Shown here piece by piece: positions 50,801 through 62,800 of a stretch of DNA of 64,000 nt (within the stretch, counting starts at the first letter, position 1; each line of letters opens with the position of its first letter). The notes under the pieces were generated by a model. It searched no databases and was not told the origin of the DNA. It saw only the letters and a list, made by a program, of their open reading frames with translations. Source of the DNA: Cynocephalus volans (taxonomy: Eukaryota; Chordata; Mammalia; Dermoptera; Cynocephalidae); the NCBI RefSeq assembly GCF_027409185.1, contig NC_084461.1, forward strand, positions 190,360,501 to 190,424,500, in the 5' to 3' direction. Both the position numbers and the translations under genes were made by a program.

Positions 50801-53800
50801 GGGTGAGGGTGCCGGCCGTGAGCGCACGTACTGCTGCTGGGCATTATCAGCCACATGGCCCAGGCCCCGCAGCTCCAGTGACGCCTCCAGGGCACTCTGC
50901 AGGCCACTATCCTCGTCATCCACCACGCTCTGTGGCACCCGGCCCAGCACACCATCCACACCGACTGCATCTGCCACCCCATGGCTCCCAGTCAGAGAGA
51001 GGCCTTCTTACCGGCCCACCTGCCCACACCCTGCCTCCCCTCCCCAGCCCCACCCTGGCCCCTGAATCCCAGGAAAACAGCTACAAAAGAATCACCACAA
51101 AAGAAACCATCACTTATCAAGCAGCTACTACTTGAATGCATTAGATCGGACGTCCACGAACTACAGCCTGTGGGCCGACTGCCTGTTTCCGTAAAGTTAG
51201 TTCCACTGGAACACAGCCACTTTACTTGTTTAACTATTGTCTCTGGCTATCTTCTCACTACAAGGGCAGGGTTGAGGAGTTGCATGGATCACAGGGCCTG
51301 CGGAGCCTAAAATATTTACTATTTGGTTCCTTAAGAAAAACTGTTAATTTCTGTTAATGAGTCTCCACAACAGCCCCATTTTACAGATGAGAAAACTGAG
51401 GCTCAGAGAGGTTAAATTACTACCAGGCTGTCAAATGAGTCAGCGGGAGAGATAGGATTCAAACCCTGGCAGCCTCCATAAAAATACAGTGACATCAATG
51501 GTAATAATAAGTATTAGCAATACTAAGAGCAGGAGATGCCAATTACTAAGGCTTGCTCTGTGCCTAGCTCTGTGCTAAGTACATTACCACCATCTGCTCT
51601 TACCTCACACCAAGCCTAGGAGGAAAGTGCCTGTTTGCTTTGTTTGTCATGTTTTAACATTTTGTTATGGAAAATACACAAAAGCAGGAGGAAGAGTGTA
51701 ATGAACCTCTGTGTCCCCAACACCCACTGTCAACTACCAACATTCTGCCAATCTTGCAAGAAGGCACTGATGAACCCGTTTTAGAGATAAGGAAACTGAG
51801 GCTCCTAGAGGTGCAGGGACTTGCCGAGGCACACAGAAAAAGGGGAAGTGTCAGAATTCAACCCAGCACCGGGTCAAGAGCCTGCCCTCTCACCACCCCA
51901 CAGTAAGTCAGCCTGAGCCAGCTTTGGGGCAAATGCAGCATGGTCTCCCCATAAAAGGTAACTACTCCAGGGGTGGCTCCTTCCCTCTCTGCCCCTCCCA
52001 CCCCCACTGCGCAGTCTCAACCCAGGAGGTGGGCGAGGGGCTGCAGAGCCTGCATCTGAGCTGCAGGGCGGGTGCTGGTGAGTGTGTGAGCAGGCCCTGG
52101 GCACAGGGTCCGTGCCCTCCTGCTTCCTGCCTCTCAAATGCCTTCATTTGGCCCCAGTCCCTCTGCCTCACCTCCAGGGAAGCCCTTTGAAGTTGCTCTT
52201 TGAGCCCCCGCTTCCAGGCTGTCCCTCAAGGGGCCCCATGTGCCTCTACCTCTGGTGACCCCACATGCCCCTCACCACTCGTAGACCTTTCTTTTGCCCT
52301 CCTGCTGCATTCCTCCTGTGCCATTCCTGCTGCAGTGTTTGCTTTCAAACTGCCTCTGGGCACAGAGGTTCCCAGGCAGGGACAGTTTAGGGCCATTCGG
52401 TCACCTTAGGGAGTCACGGCCTGGCCAGTTATCACTACTGGCAGCCAAGAGTAAATGGCTGGGGCGGAGGGGACCCAGGACTCCGAGGAGGCGGGGCTGG
52501 CTGTGCTCTCTGCTGACTGGCTGGCTAGTCCCAAGGATGCCCCTTCAGCTCTCAGAGTGGGACCCAAAGCTCAAGGACTCTGGCCAGACCTGAATCTCGG
52601 CTGACCCGCCTCACTGCCACATGGCAAGTGGCTTGGCCTTTCTAAGCCCGTGTCCTCACTGTACAGCAGAGGTGGTGACAGCCCTCCCTCCATCACAGAT
52701 GGCTGAGTCAAGGTGTGCCTAGACCCACAGAGAGAGGCTGTGGTGATGCTGTTGCCTGCCCCATGCAATGCCACCCTAGGGTGTATGAAGGAACATTCTG
52801 TGAGCTTGGCCTGAATGGGCCTCAGTCTCCCTCTCCCTCCCCAGGCTCTCCTGAAAACTTGGTCAAGTGCAGGGTCTCAAATCAGATGCCTGCAGGGGCA
52901 AGGCAGGCCACACAGACAGGAGCAGGCTTGTGGGGGCTGCTGTGAGCCAGGGCCCATCTAATGGGGACACCGCAGCTTAGCGCTGCCTTCATGGAAAGCC
53001 CAGGGAAACCACAAATCTGGATTGTTACATGAAATTCTGAGTTTAAAATACAGGGATCTTCTCTTAGGGTCAAGACCAGCTCCACCTCCTCCCAAGTCCA
53101 GAACAGGGCTGCAGCCTCTGCCCCATGAACTCCATAGGGACCTCCAGCCCCGCCCCAGCCCCCACTCACCTGAAGGCTCCTCAGGGGGGTGGGCGAGGAT
53201 GAGGGAGCGGCCCAGGAACAGGTGCAGGTCCAGCAGGTAGGGGACCTCATCTGGGGCCACCAAGGAGTAGGCCGTGCCACTTCGGCCAGCCCGGGCCACG
53301 CGGCCTGCAGGGAGATGGTCAAGCTGAAGCAAGGGAAAAGGACCCCAACTCCAGCATGAGCCCCACAGGCCAAACCCTAAGGGTGTGAGCCAGGCCACGG
53401 CCCCGCACCTCGCTGGCTGCTGTGCCCACCTACAAGAGGGCAACTTCAGTCATAGTCACCAGGTTTACCTGCAGGAGAGCACATGAGCACACACAGTACT
53501 GTGGGAATTTAGCAAAAATAAGGATAAGGAACTGCTCGTTATCGGCATCAAAAGTCTTCAGCATCTCCACTTTTGGGAGTTTCTCCCAAAGAAATAATCA
53601 AGGAAGCGAAGATTCAAACAAAAAGATGTTTAGTGCTGCCCTGACTGGAATAGTCCTAAGTTAGAAACTACCTAAAGACTTGAGGACAGAAGACTGGTTA
53701 AGTTGATTAGCGGATAACCACATGGTGGGACTTACACAGCTGAGGAAAGGGGTGGGCAAACTACAGCCTGTGGGCCCAATCCGGCCCCCTGCCTGTCTGT

Positions 53801-56800
53801 GTCAGTAGAGTTTTATTGGAACACAGCCACGCTCATTTATCTGTGTGTTATCCATGGCAGCTTTCACGCTACAACAGCAGAGGTGAGTAGTTATGATAGA
53901 GATGATAAGGCCCACAAAGTGTAAATACTTAATACCTAGCCCTTTACAGAAAAGTTGCCAACCCCTGTCGTAGAATGACATTTAATAGTGAATGAAAAAC
54001 ATACACGATGTATGGTGATGCCCCCCAAAAAGAAAAGAAAAAGTAGATTATAGAAAAGAACACCCATTATGATTCCAATTTTATGTTAAATCCCCGTGTC
54101 ATTACATTTCAGTTTGCCTCTCTATCTTGGGAAAACAAAGTGTTACCACATTAGGAGATGTATTTGAGGTTGTCTGATTTATATTGCAGGTCATGTGGCA
54201 CATGAGAAATTCCCTTGAGGGATTCTGGGGACCCCTCTAGGGACATGCAGAACCGGCCCTCCACAGAGCAATGGAAACTAGGGGACAGCAGGCAGCAACC
54301 AACAGGGATGTGTGCCCCCCAGACCTGCAGGTAGACACCCAGATGGTGCCTTCGCATAAGCCCCAATGGAAGGTCAGCAGGATGGAGGCTCCCGCTGTGT
54401 CCCCCTCAGATGACTTCTCCCAGGGTTCCCACTCTCCACCCTGGGCAGGCAGAATACACTTATTCAACGATGTTCAATCACATGTAAAACAACTCAGAGA
54501 AACCCTCTCTCCAGTTTCTTCTTTCCTGCACACATACAAGCATAACATATACATTTGTGAGTTAAAAGAAGGCCAAGAAAGCATAATAGTGGTTATCGGG
54601 GCTGAGGGAGCGGGTAATGGGGAGCTAGTGGTCAATGGGCAGAGATTCCGTTTGGAAAGATGAAAAAGTTCTGGTGATGGTTGCACAGCAATAAGAATGT
54701 ACTTAACGCCACTGAACGGTGCCCTTGAAAATGGCTAAAATGGTAAACTGAATTTTATGTATATTTCACCATTAAAAAAAGAGAAGGCAGCAAAAGACAC
54801 ACAACAAATGACAGCCGTGTCATCAGACAGCAATGGGGGATCATGGATCATGTGGTGTGGAGGTCTCTGAAATGAGATTACTAGGATCCAATCCCAGCCT
54901 CCCCCCTCTGCTACCTGCATGACACCCTGCCAGTTAGTAAGCTCCCTGGCCTCATCTGTAAAATGAAGCTGACGTTGTTGGTACCCATGGCACAGGGCTG
55001 TCATGAGGATGAGGAGGCCGCTACAAGTCAGATGCCTGGCCCAGGCCGACGCTGGCGCCTGCACATCAGGCGCCCTCCCAATCATCGGTGAGGGCTGGGG
55101 ACCTACTGCCTCTGGGTGCTTTGCTGAATTTTCCAATCTTCTTATGATGAATATATTATAGGTAGAATTGTGTCCCCCAAAATTCGTGTGGAAGTCCTAC
55201 CACCCAGTACCTCAGAATGTGAGCTTGTTTGGACACAGGGTCATTGCTGATGTAATTAGTTAAAACGCGGCCATGCTGCAGGAGGGGGGGTTCCTAATCC
55301 AATACGACGGGTGTCCTTACAAAGGGGGAAATCTGGAGACAGACACACACACAGAGAACACCAAGGGAAGGTGAAAGCAGAGATCGGGGTGATGCTTCTA
55401 TAAGCCAAGGAATGCCAAGGACTGCCAGCAGCCACCAGAGCTAGGCAGGAGGCCTGGAGCAGACCCTTCCCTCTTGGCCCTCAGAGCCCTGCCGGCACCT
55501 TGACCTTGGACTTCTAGCCTCCAGAATAGTGAGACACAACATTCCTGTTGTTTAAGCCACCCAGTTTGTGATGCTTTGTTATGGCAGCCTGAGAAAAGTA
55601 ACACAGAGCATGTATTACTTTTGTAATAAAAAAAATTAAAGGGAGTGCATTGGCCTGGGAGGGCTGAGGGGAAGGTGGGGCCCACGTCCTGATGTGACAA
55701 AGTGGTGCAGCCAGGAGGTCCTATCTGGAGCAATGCAGCAGGAGGCAGAGCGGCCGGTACATTCTTTAAAGGTTGAAAAGGCACTCAAGAGCGGAGCTAA
55801 AGAAACAGAGTCTCGGGGAGAGGACTTCAAGAAGGAGGGGGCTAAGGGGCCACATTGTTAAGTATCATGGTAAGAAAGAGACAGACAAAGCCCAGGACTG
55901 GGGAATCTGGAAAAGGGAAAATCACCTACATGGAGCCATGGGGCTGATATTAGGGTCATGCCTGGGCTGCATCCCCCACAGGCCCTTCCTTGGACCTCGG
56001 TTTCCCCACCTGTAGTGGCAGGGGTCAAGCTCCATGCCCTCGGCTCCCACCAGGACTTGGCACCCCGCCGGCATCCAGTCCAGCCCAGGCTTCTTACCCA
56101 CACGGTGCAGGAAGAGCTTGCCCTTGGCAGGGAAGCTGTAGTTGATGACATTGTCCAGCAGCGGAATGTCCAGGCCCCGGGCGGCCAGGTCGGTCACGAT
56201 GAGCGCAGAGCACTTGCCGTGCGTGAATTTGGCGAGGTTGATCTTGCGGGCCGTCTGGTCCAGGGCACTGTAGATGTGGGCACAGCTCACCCGCTGGCTC
56301 GTCAGCAGCTGCTCAGAGAAGAGAGAGGAGGGAGGCAAGAAGAAGACTTGGAGATGGGGAGGGGAGTCCAGGCCATGGTGGGCGCACCATGCATGGAGGT
56401 AAGACCGTGGGTTCTGCAGCCTGGCACCCGCAGTTTGAATCCCAGCTCTGCTGGGTGGCCCAGTTTGATATCTTTATCAGTATGAATGAGGCTTGTATCA
56501 CCTCCCCACTCTCTGCAGGGCTGTTGGAGTATCAAAGGAGATATGTGTAGAGGGTTCCCTTACGGAAGCTCCCAGTGCCACCACAGAGCACAAGCTTCAT
56601 CCTGACCCTGTCACTAACAAGTTGTGTGACCTTGGGCAAGTTACCAAACCTCTCTGTTTCTTGCTTTCCTCATCTGTAGAATGGGAAGAATAATCACTCC
56701 CTCTTTGTAGCTTTGTTATGAGAATTAAATGTGTTAATACACATACGGTGCTGAGAACAGAGACTGGAACACAGGAAGCACCGTGAAAGTGTTAGCTGTT

Positions 56801-59800
56801 TTTAAAAATTCCTATTTTGGTATTATTCACTGGTGACCCCAAGAGCTGCACAGAGGAAGCACCGTTAAATGTGTCAAGAAAGTGAAACCCAGTGAACCAT
56901 GTCCTCAGATGACAGAGCCCAGATGTGGCTGCTGGGGTGGTGACACTGACTTGGAAGGGGCCCCACGGGCTCTAGGGCACCAGGACTCCCCAGGCTTTCA
57001 TGCAGCTATACACACAGGTATACACATGTGAAAAAACGCAACGAGCTGCTAACGTATGATAAGGGCACTTTACCCAGCTTACTGTATGTGGGTTATGCCT
57101 CAGTTTTAAAGTCAAACACATTGAACACTGATAATCCATACAAAAATGATAGGAGGCTGGGAAATGGCTCAAAATAACCTGGATGGAAGGGGAACTAACA
57201 GATGAATCAAGACTGGCCATGAGTAGTAACAGTTGTACCTAGATAATGAGTGCCTGGAGATTGTTATACTATTTTCTCATGTGAGTGTGTGATTGAAATT
57301 TTTCATAATAAAAATTTAAAAGAATAAAAATGTCAGTAATATTGATTTGATCAGCATATGTCAACGCGGAACCCCCAAAATATGTATAATAAATTATGAT
57401 TCAATAAAAATAAAAAATAAATTAAAAAAAAAAAAGAATAAAAATGTCTTGAGCCCATGCTCATGCCCATGTCCCGCTCTAGTGCTTCCCTCTGCTGGCC
57501 AAACACGGAACTACAGCTCAAGATGAAGGTCCGCACAAGGAGGGGTCGCAACAGAGTCTTCCCCAACACGGGCACCGTCAGGGTCCTGCTCACCTCAGTG
57601 AGGTACTCGGCGTGGTGCTTCGTGGCCACAAACACCACTGTCTGGTCCTGAGGACGCACCACGCTGCGCAGCAGGTGGAGCAGCACAGCGGCCTTGGTGT
57701 CCTCGCGCACGAGGAAGAAGGAGGTCTGCGGGCAGAGAGGCCACGTGGGTTGGCTCAAGGGTTTCTGGCCGCGGGCCTGGGAAGGGGGAATAGGCGTAGC
57801 CTCACCTTGAGCTGCTCGTTGAGCTTGGCATCCACATCTAGCCGGATGAGCACGGGCTCCGTGAGGCCTGCGGTGGACACGGGGGAGGGTCGGTGGGGGG
57901 TCACTAAGGGACAAGCCCCGACACCTCCCCCAGACCCCACCCTGAGTCCAAGCTCCCCGCTCACTCACCTGCCCGAGCGAACTCCACCAGCAGTTTGGGC
58001 AGTGTGGCGGAGAACAGCACGGTCTGGTGGCCCCCAGGGAGGCGGCCAATGATCTCCTGCAGCTGCTCTGCAAACCCCATTTCAAAGAGCCTGGGAGCCC
58101 GAAGGGCAGGACGGGTCAGGACAGGGGCTTCCGTTCCAAGGAGTTCCAACCCTCAGTCACCCTTGAGCCCACAAGTTCTGCTACATGCACTGGTGTTCAC
58201 CTCACACATTTCTTAATTCATGCTTTATTGCACAACCTCATCCTAAGCAATAATAACCCCGAAATCTTGCATCTGTTGTCTCAGTTATGTTTCTTACAAA
58301 TTCAGGTTGAAATAAATGATAGCAGCCTTTGTGTGCCAGGCCTTGTTCTAAGTACTTCACAAGTTTCAATTCTTTCCATCCTCACAGCACCCCTATGGGC
58401 TATGTGCTATTTTATCTCCACTTTGCAGCCGAGGCAGCCATGGCCCAGAGACGCCCAGTGACTTGCCCAAGTTCACAGAGCTGAAGTAGCACATCTGTGA
58501 TTTGATCCCAATCCTGTCTGGCTCCAGAGTCCATGTTCTCAACATTGTGCTTTAAAAAAATCTCCTTGAAATCATGTGTTATTTGTTTTCTTATTTTTTT
58601 CAATACTCCTAAAATGCAAACTTAAAAACATTGGCTGGGGAGCCCCAGAGATGAGTTCCAGCACTGCCTGTGGTCTGCAGCCCACAACGGGGTAGACATT
58701 ACTTTGATCTCAGCCAATTTCTCCTGGCTGACCTGCTCTCCTGCTGCTTGCCCAGCATTGGGGCCAGGCTTGACACAAACAATCGGGGTGCAACCCGCAG
58801 CCTCACCTGTCAGCTTCATCGAACACCATATACTCCACACTCTGCAGCTTCAGGTTCATCTCCACAGCCACATGCATCAGCCGCCCTGGGGTAGCAATGA
58901 TTCTGGAAAGGGGTGCACAGGCTAGGTCACCAGGGCTACCACCACAGCCCTCCTCTCACCCCCCAGCTGCTGGCCATCTGGGACTCCAGAGCGTCAACCC
59001 CAATGCACAGACTCACATGTCGGGATTTTCATGTAGGGCTGCAAACTGGTCTTCCATTCTAGGGATGACAGGAGGGGTCAGCTTGAAGAATAGATCTATT
59101 TAATCTCTCTTCCTCTCCTAATCAAATACCCACGTGACTCCCCACACCCTGTCCCCAAGAACACAGACCAAGGTTTGGAACTGAGGAAAGGCTGTTGGTG
59201 CGATACTAGGCAAAGGTACTTCCCTGACAAGAGATACGAGTGAAACATACAAAAGAATTGTGACAACAGAGCTCAAAAGAGATGGCCTCAACCACAGAGC
59301 CCATCTGGCTCCCTTTATTGCTCCAGATAGCAACCAAGCTGCCTTCAACCCACAGTGCCACCTACAACTAAACCTGGAACTGCCAGTCCCAATGAGAACC
59401 CAAGTTCCCAGGATGTCTATGTGCTTGTCCTTAAGACTTTAGGCACACATCCCTAACTTTAATCCTGTTTTCAAACACCCTTGGGACACCTCAAGGAGCC
59501 AGAATACTGGGCCAGGCCTAGCTCAGGGAGGCCTTTCTGATGATCACAAACTATAGAGATAATAAATTACAACGTAGACAAAAACACTGAAAAGCAAAAC
59601 TTTCTCTCAGAATGAAGACATTGTTAACAGCGTCCTCTGAGAGAACAAAGAAGGTGCTGCCCTTTGAGGGAGAAATGAGGGATGGAGGATGGGGTGGGGC
59701 GGGACAATGGATTCTGAGCCCAGCCCTGCTACAGAATCATTGTATGGCTCTGGGCCCACCACTTCCTTAGTTTGCTCAACTGTAAAACAGGTGTGGCACC

Positions 59801-62800
59801 TGCTACCTTGGAAGGATACAAGCACATCGGGAAAATAATACATCTTGCAAAATTGAGCTACTATAAACACTCCTCGATTTTTGTGCATTCCCTTTTTTAA
59901 ACAACCTACAATTAGGCATATTAAAATATATACACCTATACTACCTGTTTAGCTGACCCTTGTGAGCTGACAGTTCTATTTTGGCAGCCTCAGAATCTCT
60001 GTCTGAGGGGCAGTGCTTCTGTGGGCAATTCATTTAATATTTTATTGCATGTTTCCCCTTGTTGTTTTTTTCTGAATGTGTAGAGAAGCTGCTATTATGA
60101 ATAAGTAACACAGGCTCAATCAATCGGATGCCCTGAGTCACAGGGTGGTGACTGTGGCATGGGATGAGGGGGCCCTTACTTGTCCCCGCCCAGGATCAGG
60201 GCCGTCCTGAGGCCAGTGAACTTGCCCAGCTGTGGAGAGACACAGAGAGAGGTTGATTGAGAGACCTCCTTGCCTGTCCCCAAGTCAGCCCTAGCTGCCC
60301 CCAGCCCCTGCCCTCCGTCCCCAACGCACCTCCTTGGTGAACTTCATGGTCTGCAGGGCCAGCTCTCGGGTGGGCGAGAGGATGAGGGCACGAGCCCCAG
60401 TCTGGGCACTGCGGGTCTTGAGCCGCTCAAACATGGGGAGGAGGAAGCAGGCCGTCTTGCCGCTGCCTGTGCGGGCCATGGCCACCACGTCCTTGCCATC
60501 CAGGATCACTGGGATGGTCTGGAGAGGCACAGCGGGGGAGGGCTGGGGGTCAGCACCTGCACCCAAACCATGTGCTCCAGGGATTTGGGGGAGTGGGTGA
60601 GCTAGAGGATCTCAGTGAATGGGCAGGAGCCTGTTGCCCAGCCAGGAGCTCACTCGTCCATTCTTGCAGAAGCCTGTTTGCACACTTCCAGGGATGTCCA
60701 GCTCACTACCCCGAACTCTTTCCACTGTTAGAACATCCTTCTGTAGTGTGAGCCAGACTCTACCTCCCAGTCTAGTCCTCCCCCTAGGAACTGCAGAGAA
60801 ATGTTGTCTCCCACTCGGCTAACTTCTGAAAACAGCAACATGAGCCCTGAGTGAGGATGGGGTGCCTGTGAGCTGCCCGGGCAGGCTCAGCAGTGGGCAT
60901 TTCAGGGAGGATCGACTAGCAAAGAAGGGTCAAGTCTCCACTGCGCCCAGCTTTCCCCACCTGTAAAATGGGTAGGCTACTTGGGGCTTCAGCCAGAGTG
61001 AAGGGGGCAATAGATGGGACAGCTCAGACACGCGGCACTGTCAAGAAGCCAGACGGGAAGGCTAAGTTGCTCATCCTCTGCCTCCACCCCGTCAACCCGC
61101 CCCTTACCTTCCTCTGGATAGGCGTTGGCACCTTGTAGCCCTTCTTCATGATGCCCTTGAACACTGGGTAGCTCAAGCCTGGGAGAGACATGGGAATGGT
61201 CAGAGGGCTGGAGCAGCCCTGCAGCACCACCCCACAGAAATCCTTACAGGACCAATGACCGTCTCATTGACAAATAAGTAGCAAGGAGAAAGGAAAGTGA
61301 TCAAGCAGAAACTGAAAGTTTAAATGAGACTTAAGAGGTGGGTAGTGAGCTGCACATCCCTGGAGGTGTGCAAACAGGCTCTTGCAAGAATGGACAAGAG
61401 TGAGATCCCAGCTGGGCGACAGACCCCTGCCCATGCACTGAGATCTCCTAGGTTGCCCACTCCCCAGGAAGCCTTGGATCACGTGGTTTGGGTGCAGGTG
61501 CTGACTGCAGTTTATGAACCCTATTTGGATTCTGAGTTGAACACACTCAATGTCACGAGACGACAGGGGATCTCTGGATGCTGACAGGGTCTTGGATGAC
61601 ACTGTGTGTTTGTTTTAGATGAGGTGAGGTCCTGCATCCCTCAGAGGTGTGAGTGAAGTACTTATGGATACAATGAGGGGATGTCTGGGATTCACTTTAG
61701 AATCCCCCAGGTTGGTGGGATGGACAAGCAGGTGGGGACAAGGATAAAACAAGACTGACCATTAAAGACGACTGAAGCTGGGGATAGGTGCATGGAGACT
61801 CAGTGCTTTCTATTTGTTTTCTATATTTTCAAAATTCTCAATAATTAAAGGAGGAAGCCCTTAGGAAGCTGCTGGAGTGGGTGTGGAGAAGAGAGGCACA
61901 AGGTGCTAAGGGGAGGAGAGCTTTGGGGACTGAATATGACATGGGCTTGTGGACAGCTGAAGGCCTGGAGGTACGAAAGCACCACAGTTTTAGCTGCATT
62001 TTGGTCAATCCTCCATCTCTGTGATTCAAAAAGACAAAAAATAGCCATATGTAGATATTTTTACTTGTTTTTCTTTGGTTACTGATGAAGTCTGGCACAT
62101 TGTTGGTATACTAACTGGCCAGCCGGAGTCCTTCTGTGAACTGATTACTCACTTTCTGTCAGGGTATCTGTCTTTTTCTTAATGATTTGTAAAAGCTCTT
62201 TGTACATCAGGGATATTAACCCTTTGTCTATCCCATAGGTTGCATATAAGTGCTTTTTTGGCATACACAGATGCTCCTCAACTTACAACAGAGTTATGTC
62301 TTTATAAACCCATAAGTCATAAATGCATTTACCCCAATAAACCCATTATAAAGTTGAAAAATTACAAGTTGAATCATCCTAAGTCAGCATCATCTGTATA
62401 TGCCTAGTTTTCTTTTCTTTTTTTTTTTTTTTTGTCTTTTTTGTGACCGGCCGCACCACGCTCAGCCAGTGAGCACACCGGCCATCCCTATATAGGATCT
62501 GAACCCGCGGTGGGAACCCTGCTGCGCTCCCAGTGCCACACTTTCCCGAGTGCGCCACGGGGTCGGCCCTGTATATGCCTAGTTTTCAAAGAATCAAATT
62601 ACACAATGCTCAGGTCACACACATACTTATATCCTTGCCCCACTTGCTACTGATCTGTAGAGAGCAAGAGAATACAGCTTTATTTCCAGCTAGCCAGGTG
62701 TCCTGACACCACCCCACTCTTCCATCTTTTCCCTCCCTCAGAAATGTCATTCTGTCGTGTAGTAAATCCTCAACTGTCTTTGCCTGTTCCTGCACAGACA

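Noticed and set aside
57351-58085. Open frame of 244 codons on the minus strand
   Set aside because: It runs through DDX54 exons 8-10 and their introns by chance. The true exons are bounded by splice sites and only part of it is coding.
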